Counted from the first letter of the stretch, positions 1 through 9,565 are shown. The stretch is DNA of 64,000 nucleotides from Anaerocolumna jejuensis DSM 15929 (GCF_900142215.1 NZ_FRAC01000016.1:93117-157116), one strand, 5' to 3'. Program-made: numbers and translations. The notes: generated by a model from the letters alone, not told the origin.

Positions 1-2
1 AT

Positions 3-287
3 GAAGAAACAGGTTTAACGGTGTTTCATCCCCAGTTATGCGGCATTAAACAGTTTATGCAATCTGACGGCTCACGGTATGTTGTTTTGTTCTATAAGAC
101 AAATAAATATATGGGTGATATTGTTTCTTCGGAGGAAGGAGATATTTACTGGACCAGGCTGGAGGAATTAAAGGATAAAAAGCTGGCAGATGGAATGGAT
201 AGAATGTTACAGGTATTTCTGGAAGAGGATATCAGTGAGCTTTATTGGTATAAGGCTGACGGCCTTTGGAAGAATGAATTAAAATAG
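3..287 (+). CDS. Nudix hydrolase (MutT-like), C-terminal part, cut by window edge
   Basis: The reading frame is open from the first bases of the window, so the gene begins upstream. The first residues, EETGL, match the end of the Nudix box (REUXEEXGU), the Mg-pyrophosphate-binding motif of Nudix phosphohydrolases. The rest (about 90 residues, ending ...GLWKNELK) has the beta-rich spacing of MutT-like 8-oxo-dGTP or nucleoside-diphosphate hydrolases, including a YVVLFYKTNKY strand and an acidic patch. An ATG at 21 is internal to the domain and is not a credible start. Substrate cannot be told from this fragment. It converges with the maltose phosphorylase gene across a hairpin at 343-380. Confidence 0.75.
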   Translation, partial: EETGLTVFHPQLCGIKQFMQSDGSRYVVLFYKTNKYMGDIVSSEEGDIYWTRLEELKDKKLADGMDRMLQVFLEEDISELYWYKADGLWKNELK

Positions 288-342
288 CTGAATTTAGAAT
301 AATGAATTAAAAATAAATGAATTAAAATAAAAGATATTAAAG

Positions 343-380
343 GTGCAGGAGTCCCCTCTAAGGAGGGGATTTTCCTGCAT
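343..380. terminator. Hairpin between convergent genes (bidirectional terminator)
   Basis: The arms tgcaggagtcccctc and ggaggggattttcctgca form a GC-rich stem with a 3-nt loop. It lies between the Nudix gene (+) and the end of the maltodextrin operon (-). T-runs are short on both sides, so efficiency is uncertain. Between the Nudix stop and this hairpin is AT-rich DNA with three copies of aatgaattaaaa (273, 301, 316). Confidence 0.6.
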
Positions 381-399
381 TGCAATTCTTGGAATAAAA

Positions 400-2700
400 T
401 TATTGTACCAGTATAACTATTTCTTTATCTAGGCTATAATCATTTCCATAAACCGATAAGGTGACTGCATTCCCATTCTCATTTTTAATGGCTACCTTGG
501 CTTTCGTAATGGTTACCTTCAGCAAGCTTTCCCTGAACTTGATCTTGAAGGAAAAAGACTTCCAGGTGTCCGGTATGATAGGGTCAAAGTGCAGCTTTTC
601 CTTTACCACCCTCATTCCGCCAAAGCCTTCCACCACTGACATCCAGGTTCCGGCCATACTTGTTATATGGCAGCCGTCTTCCGTATCATTATTGTAATTG
701 TCTAGGTCCAGCCGGGCAGTTTTCAGATACATTTCATAGGCTTTATCCTTATCTTTCAGCTTTGCCGCCAGGATTGCATGAATACAGGGAGAAAGGGAGG
801 ATTCATGAACGGTTCTCGGTTCATAGAAATTAAAATTCCTCCGCAGGGTATCCAGGTCATATTTATCCTGCAGGAAATACAGCCCCTGCAGAACATCGGC
901 CTGTTTAATAAAACAAGAACGCAGGATTCTGTCCCAGGACCAATGCTGGTTTAAGGGAAGGTTCTCCTTCTTCAGCTCCTTTACCAGGCACTGTTCCTTA
1001 TCTAAATATCCGTCCTGCTGCAGAAATATATTTCTTTCCTCATCCACCGGATAATACATGCGCTTTATGATATCCATCCACTTGCTTATTTCTGTTTCCC
1101 TTAAGCCTGATTTGTCTTCCAGGTTTTTATAAGCGGGATAGTCCTTTTCTTTCATCCAGCTGATCACTTCCAGGGTATATTCCAGGGTCCAGGAAGCTAT
1201 GCGGTTGGTATACCAGTTGTTATTTACATTGTTTTCATATTCATTAGGGCCTGTTACGCCTAAGATTACATAGCTGTTCTTACTCTCTGAAAAATTGACT
1301 CTTTCTTCCCAGAACCTTGAAAGCTCCAGGAGGACCTTAAGACCATACTCCTTCAGATAGTCCCAATCCCCCGTATAATTTACGTAATTATAGACAGCAT
1401 AGGCAATGGCACCGTTCCGGTGAATTTCCTCAAAGGTTATTTCCCATTCATTATGGCATTCTTCTCCGTTCATTGTGACCATTGGATATAAGGCTCCCTT
1501 TGAGAAGCCCAGCTTGGCAGCATTTTCTCTGGCCTTCTCCAGCTGCTTATAGCGGTAAATCAGTAGATTTCTGGAGATTTTCTGGTCTGCGGTACTTAAA
1601 TAGAAGGGCAGGCAATAGGCTTCCGTATCCCAGTAGGTGCTTCCGCCGTACTTTTCTCCCGTAAACCCCTTGGGGCCGATGTTCAGCCTTGCATCTTCGC
1701 CCGTATAGGTCTGGTTTAACTGGAAGATGTTAAACCTTATGGCCTGCTGGGCTGATAGGTCTCCTTCAATAACAATATCGCTCTCCTTCCATTTCTTATG
1801 CCAGGCGGCTGAATGCTCCTGAAGCATGGCATCAAAGCCTTTTTGACTGATTTCCTCCAGCCGGGTCCTGCCATAGGGTATCAGCTCATCTCTGGCCTTA
1901 TCCCGGGAGGTAACATTAATAACATATTTATATAATACGGTCTCTTCGGATTGTTTTAACCTTAAGCTTATGTTACAGCCCACATATTTGTCCTTTTCAA
2001 CCGGCTCTGTGCTGCACTGGATTTTCTTACCACCCTGGAGGATGTCATATTTCATCAGGGAGCCTGCATGAAAGTCCAGCTTCCTGGTCTTCACGGTTAA
2101 GGCTGCACCGTCCACGCTGTTTTCCTTATATATCTCTTCCCAGAACTTTTCATCATAATTGGAGTCCGTATTTTTTATGTCTCCGTCCAGATAAGGTGTA
2201 ATAAGGCATTCTCCGTCAAAATTCAGAGGGGTGACGGAATACCGGATAAGCCCGGCTTCCTTTACGGCCATACTGACAAATCTTTTGGCATCTATCCGGA
2301 TTTCCTTTTGACCGGACAGTCTTGCAATTAAAGTCCTTTGAAGATAGCCGTCCTTCATATTTAACACACGGCGGAATTCCTTTACCTCACATTTTGCCAG
2401 ATCCAGAGTTTCTCCGTCAATGATTACGTTAATGCCAATCCAATTGGCAGCATTCAGTACCTTTGCAAAATACTCCGGATATCCGTTTTTCCACCAGCCG
2501 ACCTTGGTTTTGTCGGTATAGTAAACACCTGCCATATAACTGCCCTGAAGGGATTCTCCGCTATACTGCTCCTCAAAGTTGGCTCTTTGTCCCATGTGCC
2601 CGTTTCCAATACTGAAAATGCTTTCCGACAGCAGCTGGTCCTCCGGATGAAAGCCTTCCTCAATAATATTCCATTCGTCTGTTTTAATATACTGTTTCAT
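400..2700 (-). CDS. mapA: Maltose phosphorylase, GH65 family
   Basis: Cytoplasmic enzyme that splits maltose with phosphate into beta-glucose 1-phosphate and glucose (family knowledge). The 766 residues are the usual GH65 phosphorylase length. Glu487 sits in the motif GVTGPNEYENN and coincides with the general acid Glu487 described for Lactobacillus brevis maltose phosphorylase. The HNEWEIT loop and NNVNNNWYTN stretch are typical of maltose rather than trehalose or kojibiose phosphorylases. The start ATG overlaps the end of the pgmB gene by 17 bases, so the two are translated as a pair; its product is the substrate of that mutase. It is the last gene of the operon that starts at lacI. Kojibiose or nigerose phosphorylase activity is less likely but not excluded. 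Confidence 0.92.
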   Translation of the reverse strand: MKQYIKTDEWNIIEEGFHPEDQLLSESIFSIGNGHMGQRANFEEQYSGESLQGSYMAGVYYTDKTKVGWWKNGYPEYFAKVLNAANWIGINVIIDGETLDLAKCEVKEFRRVLNMKDGYLQRTLIARLSGQKEIRIDAKRFVSMAVKEAGLIRYSVTPLNFDGECLITPYLDGDIKNTDSNYDEKFWEEIYKENSVDGAALTVKTRKLDFHAGSLMKYDILQGGKKIQCSTEPVEKDKYVGCNISLRLKQSEETVLYKYVINVTSRDKARDELIPYGRTRLEEISQKGFDAMLQEHSAAWHKKWKESDIVIEGDLSAQQAIRFNIFQLNQTYTGEDARLNIGPKGFTGEKYGGSTYWDTEAYCLPFYLSTADQKISRNLLIYRYKQLEKARENAAKLGFSKGALYPMVTMNGEECHNEWEITFEEIHRNGAIAYAVYNYVNYTGDWDYLKEYGLKVLLELSRFWEERVNFSESKNSYVILGVTGPNEYENNVNNNWYTNRIASWTLEYTLEVISWMKEKDYPAYKNLEDKSGLRETEISKWMDIIKRMYYPVDEERNIFLQQDGYLDKEQCLVKELKKENLPLNQHWSWDRILRSCFIKQADVLQGLYFLQDKYDLDTLRRNFNFYEPRTVHESSLSPCIHAILAAKLKDKDKAYEMYLKTARLDLDNYNNDTEDGCHITSMAGTWMSVVEGFGGMRVVKEKLHFDPIIPDTWKSFSFKIKFRESLLKVTITKAKVAIKNENGNAVTLSVYGNDYSLDKEIVILVQ

Positions 2701-3373
2701 ATGAAGTCCCCTTGGTATGAAATAAGTTGTTTAATGTATCTATTGAGATGTCCTTTAGTGCAGGAACTACGATATCTGCCTGATTCAGCCAGGCGGGATT
2801 TCCGATTCCCACACTGTGCATGCCTGCCTTTACTGCGGCTGCTATACCGGCCCTGGCATCTTCAAATACCACACACTCCTCCGGTTTTACCTTAAGCTGG
2901 CTGGCCGCCAGCAGAAAGACCTGAGGGTCAGGCTTGGCCTTGGTTATATTATTGCCGTCCACAATGGCATCGAATTGTGAAAGCAGATTTGTGTTCCTTA
3001 ATATCGTCTCTGCATTTTTACTGGCAGAGCCCAGGGCAGTCTTAATACCATTGCTTTTAAGCTCCTTTAAAAGACTGGCAGCTCCGGGAAGGATTTCATC
3101 AGCCGTCATTTTTTCGATATATTCGCAATACCAGCGGTTCTTTTTATCCGCCAGCTTAAGCTTGGCAGCCTCATCAAAGACCAGGCCGCCCTCCGCCAGA
3201 AGTATTTCAAGGGACTGCATTCTGCTGATACCCTTCAGCCCTTCATTCTGCTCCTGGGTAAAATCAAATCCAAGCTCCAGGGCAAGCCTTTTCCAGGCCA
3301 TATAATGGTATACGGCCGTATCTACCAGTACGCCGTCCAAATCGAATATACATGCTTTTATTAAATTATTCAA
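2684..3373 (-). CDS. pgmB: Beta-phosphoglucomutase (HAD family)
   Basis: Converts beta-glucose 1-phosphate to glucose 6-phosphate, linking maltose phosphorolysis to glycolysis. The 229 residues show the full HAD set: FDLDG with nucleophile Asp11 and acid/base Asp13, the cap region with GLKGISRMQSLEIL, GSASKN (motif II Ser), KAKPDPQVF (motif III Lys) and VFEDARAGIAAA (motif IV metal-binding Glu-Asp). The motif order and spacing match known bacterial beta-PGMs. It lies 89 bases downstream of the permease gene and overlaps the following maltose phosphorylase gene. No odd residue is seen. Confidence 0.93.
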   Translation of the reverse strand: MNNLIKACIFDLDGVLVDTAVYHYMAWKRLALELGFDFTQEQNEGLKGISRMQSLEILLAEGGLVFDEAAKLKLADKKNRWYCEYIEKMTADEILPGAASLLKELKSNGIKTALGSASKNAETILRNTNLLSQFDAIVDGNNITKAKPDPQVFLLAASQLKVKPEECVVFEDARAGIAAAVKAGMHSVGIGNPAWLNQADIVVPALKDISIDTLNNLFHTKGTSYETVY

Positions 3374-3462
3374 AGTAACTCCTATCTATGCACACTGTAA
3401 GCCTGTTTACACTACTGTTTATAAAGTAAAAATCAGCGAAATACAGCAGGTGGCTTTATCTG

Positions 3463-4302
3463 TCAGCCCTTCACTCCGCCGGTGGTTATGCCTGTTACAA
3501 AATATTTCTGGAAGGAAATGAATACAATCAATATCGGAATAAGGCTTAAGGCCGATAAAGCAAAAACATATCCCCACTGGGTGAACTGATGCTCTCCAAA
3601 GAAGCCGGAAATGGCAATAGGCAGGGTACGCTTTATGTTATCGTTAATGACCGTATTGGCCCAGGGGAATTCTTCCCATGCCGTTAAAAAATTAAAAATG
3701 GAAATAGAGGCAATACCGGGCTTTGCCAAGGGAAGGATGATTTGAAAAAACACCGTCAGGATACTGCCGCCATCCATGTGGACCGCCTCATCAAATTCCC
3801 TGGGGATATTCTCCACAAAGCCTTTTATCATAAAGGTCGAGTAGGGAATTACCCAGGCTACATAAAAAGGAACCAGCCCCAGAAGCTTGTTGATCACATT
3901 CAATTTAACGGCAAGTTCGTATTGGGGTACGATTAAGGTCATACCGGGTACAATCATTGTCAGTATAATGAAGGAAAAGAGAACATTTCTCCCAAAGAAC
4001 TGAAACCTGCCGATGCAAAAGCCCAAAGCGGAAGCCGCAATAGCCGCAATAGATACCGTCAAAATGGAAATCAGGACACTGTTGAGAAAATTCATATAAA
4101 ATTTCCCCTGATTAATAATATAAACATAGTTCTCCAGTGTAATTGATTTTAAAGTTGGAAAAAATTTCGGAGGATATTCATACAATGCCCCGTTAGGCTT
4201 TAAAGAGGTACTGATCAGGTATATCATGGGCAGTGTAAACAGGATTGCAAATGCAATCAGAACCAGATACAGTACTATTTGTAATGCAGTATTCTTTTTC
4301 AT
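3463..4302 (-). CDS. Maltodextrin ABC transporter permease, MalG type
   Basis: Inner-membrane subunit of a carbohydrate importer of the CUT1 family. The 279 residues hold about six membrane segments, starting with an N-terminal LVLIAFAILFTLPMIYL segment. The EAA loop that docks the ATPase is seen as EFDEAVHMDGGSILTVFF. It follows the MalF-type gene by 16 bases with a GGAGG site, and precedes pgmB. With the neighbouring binding protein and the maltose enzymes, the cargo is most likely maltose or maltodextrins (inference from context). No ATPase gene is in the operon. Confidence 0.88.
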   Translation of the reverse strand: MKKNTALQIVLYLVLIAFAILFTLPMIYLISTSLKPNGALYEYPPKFFPTLKSITLENYVYIINQGKFYMNFLNSVLISILTVSIAAIAASALGFCIGRFQFFGRNVLFSFIILTMIVPGMTLIVPQYELAVKLNVINKLLGLVPFYVAWVIPYSTFMIKGFVENIPREFDEAVHMDGGSILTVFFQIILPLAKPGIASISIFNFLTAWEEFPWANTVINDNIKRTLPIAISGFFGEHQFTQWGYVFALSALSLIPILIVFISFQKYFVTGITTGGVKG

Positions 4303-4318
4303 TTGACATTCACCTCCG

Positions 4319-5200
4319 TCAATTATTGTTTTTCATCAGCCTGAACTGCACTACCGCAAGCAGGGCTAAAACAAATGCCGTTATAAAGGAAAGAGCGGCA
4401 GAATAGCCAAAATCTCCGGTACTAAAGGCCTTGTAGTACATCCAGGACAGTATGGTATCCGTCTGATGGCTTGGAGCTCCTCCCGTTATCATTTTGATAG
4501 AGGTATATACGTTAAATCCCCCGATTGTTAACATTACCAGAGCAAACAGAATTGTTCCCTTAATACTGGGAAGCGTAATTTTAAAGAACCGGACCAGAGA
4601 ACCCGCTCCGTCAATGGAAGCTGCTTCATATAGATCCAGGGAAACCGTTTGAAGGGCTGCCAGGAATACAATCATATTCCAGCCGATTCCCTTCCAGGAG
4701 CCTAAGATCATAGCTACCCCAAGGCCGCTCCATCTGGAATCAAGCCACCGGATGTTATGGTCTGCCAAATGCACCACATCCTTCAGGAAATAATTAAACA
4801 GGCCTTCCGTATTGAAAATATATTTAAAGACCAGGGATGCGATTACCCAGGAGGTAATGACCGGCAGATAGTATAATACACGAAAGCCCACTTTAAAATG
4901 ACTTACATTATGTATTAAAAGAGCTGCCATCAATCCGAGAAACATCTGGGCCGGCACGGTAACAAGGGTATATACCAGTGTATTAACAAAGGTTGTTTGA
5001 AAATAGCCGTCCTTTAAGACCGCCTTATAGTTATCAAATCCTGCAAAGGATTGATTTAAGATAGAGCTGAAATCCCAATGAAAAAAGCTGATAACAAGCA
5101 GCTTAATAATGGGATAAATGGTAAAGAGCCCAAAAATCAGCATCCCAGGTAACAGTAGAACGGTAATTTGTAATTTGTTTTTTAAGGTTTTATATTTCAT
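4319..5200 (-). CDS. Maltodextrin ABC transporter permease, MalF type
   Basis: Partner permease of the MalG-type protein. The 293 residues begin with a membrane segment (ITVLLLPGMLIFGLFTIYPI) and carry the EAA motif DLYEAASIDGAGSLVRFF near residue 190. The long periplasmic loop of enterobacterial MalF is absent, as usual in Gram-positive CUT1 permeases. A GGAGGC site precedes the ATG. It is separated from the upstream binding-protein gene by 196 bases that contain a 14-bp hairpin, which probably lowers permease expression relative to the binding protein. Confidence 0.88.
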   Translation of the reverse strand: MKYKTLKNKLQITVLLLPGMLIFGLFTIYPIIKLLVISFFHWDFSSILNQSFAGFDNYKAVLKDGYFQTTFVNTLVYTLVTVPAQMFLGLMAALLIHNVSHFKVGFRVLYYLPVITSWVIASLVFKYIFNTEGLFNYFLKDVVHLADHNIRWLDSRWSGLGVAMILGSWKGIGWNMIVFLAALQTVSLDLYEAASIDGAGSLVRFFKITLPSIKGTILFALVMLTIGGFNVYTSIKMITGGAPSHQTDTILSWMYYKAFSTGDFGYSAALSFITAFVLALLAVVQFRLMKNNN

Positions 5201-5288
5201 AAGCTGCCTCCATAAGCCGCCAACATTATCTTGATTAATATAACCGGATTTGTTATACTATACTATATTTTTGAAATGTTTTTATTGT

Positions 5289-5331
5289 GGGCAAAACAGA
5301 TGGCAGCTACCCTGCAGCATCTGTTTTGTCC
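5289..5331 (-). promoter_or_regulatory. Hairpin between binding-protein and permease genes
   Basis: The arms gggcaaaacagatg (5289-5302) and catctgttttgtcc (5318-5331) pair over 14 positions with one wobble. There is no U-run after it in the transcribed (minus) direction, so it is more likely an mRNA processing or stabilising stem, or a partial terminator, than a full terminator. Such stems commonly follow solute-binding-protein genes. The rest of the 196-base gap shows no gene. Confidence 0.55.
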
Positions 5332-5396
5332 ATGCTGTTTCCGCCTTTTAGACGGGTTTTAGTAATGTCTGGCAGACAAGGTTCCTATAACAGTGG

Positions 5397-6734
5397 TTAT
5401 TTTCCTGCCAGTAAGCCGTCCACCTTCACTGCCAGCTGGTCCATTGCTTCCTGTGCAGTCTTTTCTCCGTTTATAACGGATGTTACCGCAGCTGATAATT
5501 CGCTGTCAATTTCAGACCAGCTTGCAACCGTCGGTCTTGACTTTGCGGTTTTTATAGCTTCGATGAAGGGTGCGAAATCGGAATTTTTCACCGTATCGCT
5601 TTCCAATGCGGTTTTATTTACCGGTATTTGACCGCACTTGGCCATTTCGGTCTGTGCAAATTCACCGGTCATAAATTTAGCAAATTTCCAGGCAGCTTCT
5701 TTTGCAGCATCATTACCGGAGGTGTTAAACAAGGAGATGTCTTCACCGCCCAGTACGGAGACGGAGCCGCCGTCACCGGCAGGTATGGGAGCAGTTGCAT
5801 ATTCAAAATCCGGATAAGCGCCTTTCATTTCGGCAATTTTCCAGGGACCTTCTAATATCATGCTATAGCGACCTGTTCCGAAGCCGTCCGTCATGGGAAT
5901 ATCACCGCTGTTCCAGCCGGTAATGGCCTTATCCTTATACAGACCGGCAAACATTTGAACTGCCGCAACGGTCTTTTCGCTGTTTATATAACCGCTGGCC
6001 TTGGTCTGTTCCGGATTCAGCAAATCACCGCCGTAGCTCCAGATGAAAGGGCAAAGATTCCATCCAGCCAGTGCAGGTTCATCATAACCCCATATCTGCT
6101 GGCCGTTCTCGTTGGTGCCGGATAATTTCTTCGTATCATTTATGAATTCCTCCATGGTCTGAGGCGGGGTTATTCCTGCAGCCTTGAAGGCCTTTACATT
6201 ATAAAATAAGATTTTGGTATTGGTATTAAGTGCAAGGCCGTAATAATGGTCACCTATTTTTGCAGTGCTCATGGCACTGTCAAGTAATGCATGGGATACA
6301 TCCTTAAAGTCGGATGTTTTTTCATCCAGTGATGTCAGGATGTCCGCTGCCTGAAATTCAGGAATCCATGCTGCATCCAATCGGGCAACATCAGGCAAGG
6401 TGCCGGACTGGGCACTGACCAGAATCTTGTTATGCAAGTCTGCCCATTCATGGGAGACTGCATTTACCTTAATACCGGGATTTTCACTTTCGAACTTCGG
6501 TATCAATACCTTTGTCAGAGTATCGTTTTCAGCGGATTGAGCACTGTAATGATGCCAGAAGTTAATTGTTACCTCTTTTGAGCCGGATACATCAGTATCC
6601 CCAGCTCCTTTTGTTGCTGATTCCCCGCTTTTGCCGGGTTCAGATTCTACTGGTGATTTGCTACAAGCTGTGAGAGCTGCCAGGCACATAACGGCTGATA
6701 GCAGGATTGCCAGTAATTTTTTTGCTTTGTTCAT
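5397..6734 (-). CDS. Maltodextrin-binding lipoprotein of the ABC importer
   Basis: Extracellular solute-binding protein, family 1, anchored by a lipid. The first 24 residues are a lipoprotein signal ending in the lipobox LTAC, followed by a Ser/Gly/Glu-rich linker. The mature part has the usual motifs INFWHHYSAQ, FESENPGIKV and MILEGPWKIAEM. Length (445) is normal. Its ATG overlaps the stop of the GH13 gene by 4 bases, indicating translational coupling. It delivers maltodextrins to the two permeases downstream; the cargo is inferred from the neighbouring maltose phosphorylase and amylase. Confidence 0.88.
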   Translation of the reverse strand: MNKAKKLLAILLSAVMCLAALTACSKSPVESEPGKSGESATKGAGDTDVSGSKEVTINFWHHYSAQSAENDTLTKVLIPKFESENPGIKVNAVSHEWADLHNKILVSAQSGTLPDVARLDAAWIPEFQAADILTSLDEKTSDFKDVSHALLDSAMSTAKIGDHYYGLALNTNTKILFYNVKAFKAAGITPPQTMEEFINDTKKLSGTNENGQQIWGYDEPALAGWNLCPFIWSYGGDLLNPEQTKASGYINSEKTVAAVQMFAGLYKDKAITGWNSGDIPMTDGFGTGRYSMILEGPWKIAEMKGAYPDFEYATAPIPAGDGGSVSVLGGEDISLFNTSGNDAAKEAAWKFAKFMTGEFAQTEMAKCGQIPVNKTALESDTVKNSDFAPFIEAIKTAKSRPTVASWSEIDSELSAAVTSVINGEKTAQEAMDQLAVKVDGLLAGK

Positions 6735-8500
6735 AATTTTACCTCCTCAAATTTTATTATCTTAACGGAATAAGGTTCCAGTTTTATTGGAAGGCTGTCC
6801 CCATTTTCCGAAAAGTTCCTGTAGTTTTGCTCACCCAAAGGAATTTCCTTTTGTATTGCCCCATTACCGGTTGATAAGTTGATTTCTGCCGGTTTCTCTG
6901 AATTGTTTATTAGAATTTTAATATGTATATTATCAAGGCTTCGTTCAAAGCCATATACATTATTTTCTTTCTCTGCCAGTATGGTCTTATAACTGCCCTG
7001 GCGGATGGCAGGTTCCTGATGGCGGATTTCGGATAACCGCCGGTACCAGGAGAGCAGTTCCTGATCCTGTTCCTCTTCTTCCCAAGGCATCGTTCTTCTG
7101 CAGTCGGGATCATTATCACCTGTTAATCCTATCTCATCCCCATAATAGACAGCAGGGGCACCCGGCATTAAAAACTGAAAGGCTGCGGCAAGCTTTAATT
7201 TATTCTTGTCTTCTCCGCAGGAAAAGAGGAATCTTGCAGTGTCATGGGAATCAAGGAGATTGTACATTGCATGGTTATATTCTTCATAATAGCCTGCCAT
7301 CATATGGTTGAGCCTTTCATCAAGCTCCACGGAGTCAATCTTTTTATAAGCAATGAAATCCAGCATGGCATCCCGGAATACATAATTCATCACGCTGTCC
7401 ATCTGGTCGCCTGAGAGCATTTTTCTTCCAAAGCTCCAGGTTTCACCCACCAGTAAAATATCCGGGTACTTTTCCTTAAGATACACTCTTGCAGTTCTCC
7501 ATACATAGGGGTCAACTTCATCCGCTACATCCAGCCTCCACCCGTCAATGCCCGCATAGCTGATCCAGTATTCCATGACCTGAAGGATAAACCGGCATAC
7601 CTCCTGATTGGAGGTACATAGCTTAGGCATCCATTTATAGGCACCTACACATTCATAATCCCTGTGTGTGATTCCTGCTGGGAAGCTTGTAATATGGAAC
7701 CAATCCTTATACTTTGAATTCTCCTGATGCTCCATCACATCCAGAAAGGGCTCAAAGGAAGTCCCGCAGTGATTGAATACACCATCTAAAATGATCTTCA
7801 TCCCACGGGCATGGCATTCATCCGCCAGCTCCTTCAGATCTTCATTTGTGCCGAAGCTTTCATCTATCCGGTAATAATCCGTCGTGGCATACTTGTGATT
7901 AAAATCCCCTTTAAATACAGGATTCAGATAAATACAGTCCGTACCCAGGCTTTGGATGTAATCCAGTTTCTGCAGGATACCTCTTAAATCCCCGCCCATA
8001 TAATTTTCCCTGGTCGGTTTTTCTCCCCAGCCGGCACAGCCCGCAGGGTCATTGGAGGAATCTCCGTTTCGGAAGCGTTCCGGGAAAATCTGATAAAAGA
8101 CCTGCCCCCTGGCCCATTCCGGGATATGAAGGACATCACCGGGATTGGCATATAAATATTCAAAGTAGCCATCTGCCGGGTATTCTTCCGTAAAGTCATA
8201 TTCGGTATAATAAAAGCGTTTACCCTCCTGATCAATCAGCTCGAAAAAATATTTTGTATATCGTGCTGTCTTTGAAAATTCCATTTCGGCATAATAGTAA
8301 TCCAGCATATTATCCCGGTACTGCAGTTCCATTTTTCTGCTCTTGCGCTTACGGGTATCACTCTCTGTTCTGGCCCAATAGATTAGTCTGCATTCTTGAA
8401 AGCTGCCCTTGGCTGTCTCCAGTTTCAATACCAGTTTGTTCCTTGCTTTGACATAGACATAATCCAGGGTGTTCTTATGAAGCACCACCGTTCTTATCAT
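6731..8500 (-). CDS. Intracellular GH13 amylase (neopullulanase/cyclomaltodextrinase/maltogenic type)
   Basis: Hydrolyses imported maltodextrins or cyclodextrins in the cytoplasm, since there is no signal peptide. An N-terminal beta domain of about 120 residues (CBM34-like, as in GH13_20 enzymes) precedes the catalytic barrel, which starts at WARGQVFYQIFPERF. The catalytic triad is visible: Asp324 in GWRLDV, Glu353 in LLVGETW and Asp420 in LDSHDTARF. Total length (589) fits neopullulanase or maltogenic amylase. It overlaps the lacI gene upstream by 26 bases and the binding-protein gene downstream by 4. The exact product (maltose, panose, linear dextrins) cannot be read from sequence. Confidence 0.88.
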   Translation of the reverse strand: MIRTVVLHKNTLDYVYVKARNKLVLKLETAKGSFQECRLIYWARTESDTRKRKSRKMELQYRDNMLDYYYAEMEFSKTARYTKYFFELIDQEGKRFYYTEYDFTEEYPADGYFEYLYANPGDVLHIPEWARGQVFYQIFPERFRNGDSSNDPAGCAGWGEKPTRENYMGGDLRGILQKLDYIQSLGTDCIYLNPVFKGDFNHKYATTDYYRIDESFGTNEDLKELADECHARGMKIILDGVFNHCGTSFEPFLDVMEHQENSKYKDWFHITSFPAGITHRDYECVGAYKWMPKLCTSNQEVCRFILQVMEYWISYAGIDGWRLDVADEVDPYVWRTARVYLKEKYPDILLVGETWSFGRKMLSGDQMDSVMNYVFRDAMLDFIAYKKIDSVELDERLNHMMAGYYEEYNHAMYNLLDSHDTARFLFSCGEDKNKLKLAAAFQFLMPGAPAVYYGDEIGLTGDNDPDCRRTMPWEEEEQDQELLSWYRRLSEIRHQEPAIRQGSYKTILAEKENNVYGFERSLDNIHIKILINNSEKPAEINLSTGNGAIQKEIPLGEQNYRNFSENGDSLPIKLEPYSVKIIKFEEVKL

Positions 8501-9527
8501 TGTTTTCTCTGTCTCCTTTCATTGATGATTCCCTTACAATGAGATTGGTCGGAATGTACATATGATTTCTGTCATTTGAATTATCCTGGATTTTACGAAT
8601 CAGCTCCTTCGCTACCTGAATTCCCATACCATAGGTATCAACATCAACCGCCGTCATGGGAGGGTCTGTATACTCTGCAACAGGATAGTTGTCAAATGTG
8701 ACGATTCCGATATCATCAGGAATCCTGTAATTTCTATTTTTTAATGTTTTTAACACATTAAAAGCTATGATGTTGTTTCCGCATAAAAAGGCATCCGGAT
8801 GTCCGCTGCTTAAAGCCAGCTCTTCTATACGTTTATTATCTGCCGTTATATCCTGTCCATACTCCAGTATGAATTCCTGGTTGATTGGGATAGCATGCTG
8901 CTTCAGACAGGCCAGGTATCCTGCCAGACGTTTTTGGGAAAATACCGTATTGGGCTTTTCCGTAACCAGTGCAATTCTTGTATATCCCTGCTGGATCAGG
9001 TGCTCTACCGCCATGTGGCTTCCCAGCTCATTATCCACATCAATCCATGTGGCTTCCGATTTATACTTTTTGGGCTCCCCCATTACAATGAAGGGAAATC
9101 CTGCCTGATTCAGCTCCTTGATCAATTCCGGACGCATAACGGAGGAGGGCATGATAAGCCCGTCCACCTTCTTTTCAAGCATAAGGTTTTCTACGGTGGA
9201 TTTGGCTCCCTTTTTCCTGTCATTTGTTATGATAAGACTGTAGCCATACTCCTGGATGACCTTCTCTATGGCAAAAACACTTCGGTTAAAAAATGCATTG
9301 GCAAAGGTATTCTCATCCCTTGCATCGATGATCAGGCCAATACAATAGGTCAATCCATTGGCAAAGTTCCTCGCCAGGCTGTTGGGATGATAGTCAAGCT
9401 CCTCCATTGCTTCCTGAATTTTCTTCGTGGTAATATCAGATATTCTGGAATTGCCGTTCAATGCTCTGGATACGGTGGACGGCGATACCCCTACTTTCTT
9501 AGCAATATCCTTGATTGTTGCGGTCAT
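8475..9527 (-). CDS. LacI-family regulator of the maltodextrin operon
   Basis: DNA-binding repressor with an N-terminal LacI helix-turn-helix (TIKDIAKKVGVSPSTVSRAL, hinge region HPNSLARNFA) and a periplasmic-binding-protein-like sugar domain (residues about 60-345). Length (350) is typical. As first gene of the operon it is probably autoregulated: a perfect palindrome lies between its -10 box and its ribosome binding site AAGGAG. The effector is probably maltose or a maltodextrin, by context (MalR-like). A long open frame on the opposite strand is a shadow. Confidence 0.92.
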   Translation of the reverse strand: MTATIKDIAKKVGVSPSTVSRALNGNSRISDITTKKIQEAMEELDYHPNSLARNFANGLTYCIGLIIDARDENTFANAFFNRSVFAIEKVIQEYGYSLIITNDRKKGAKSTVENLMLEKKVDGLIMPSSVMRPELIKELNQAGFPFIVMGEPKKYKSEATWIDVDNELGSHMAVEHLIQQGYTRIALVTEKPNTVFSQKRLAGYLACLKQHAIPINQEFILEYGQDITADNKRIEELALSSGHPDAFLCGNNIIAFNVLKTLKNRNYRIPDDIGIVTFDNYPVAEYTDPPMTAVDVDTYGMGIQVAKELIRKIQDNSNDRNHMYIPTNLIVRESSMKGDRENNDKNGGAS

Positions 9528-9541
9528 GTTATCTCTCCTTG

Positions 9542-9561
9542 TTGTGCAAACGTTTGCACAA
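9542..9561. promoter_or_regulatory. LacI-type operator (perfect palindrome)
   Basis: The 20-bp sequence ttgtgcaaacgtttgcacaa is a perfect palindrome with the central CG typical of LacI/GalR-family operators. Its core TGCAAACGTTTGCA also matches the catabolite-responsive element consensus TGNAANCGNTNNCA. It begins 4 bases downstream of the -10 box of the lacI promoter, a position that would block transcription start. Binding by the local LacI protein, by CcpA, or by both is possible. Confidence 0.8.
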
Positions 9562-9565
9562 ATTT

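Noticed and set aside
273..327. Three copies of aatgaattaaaa as an iteron or operator
   Set aside because: Short, AT-rich and overlapping the end of a gene; likely replication slippage.
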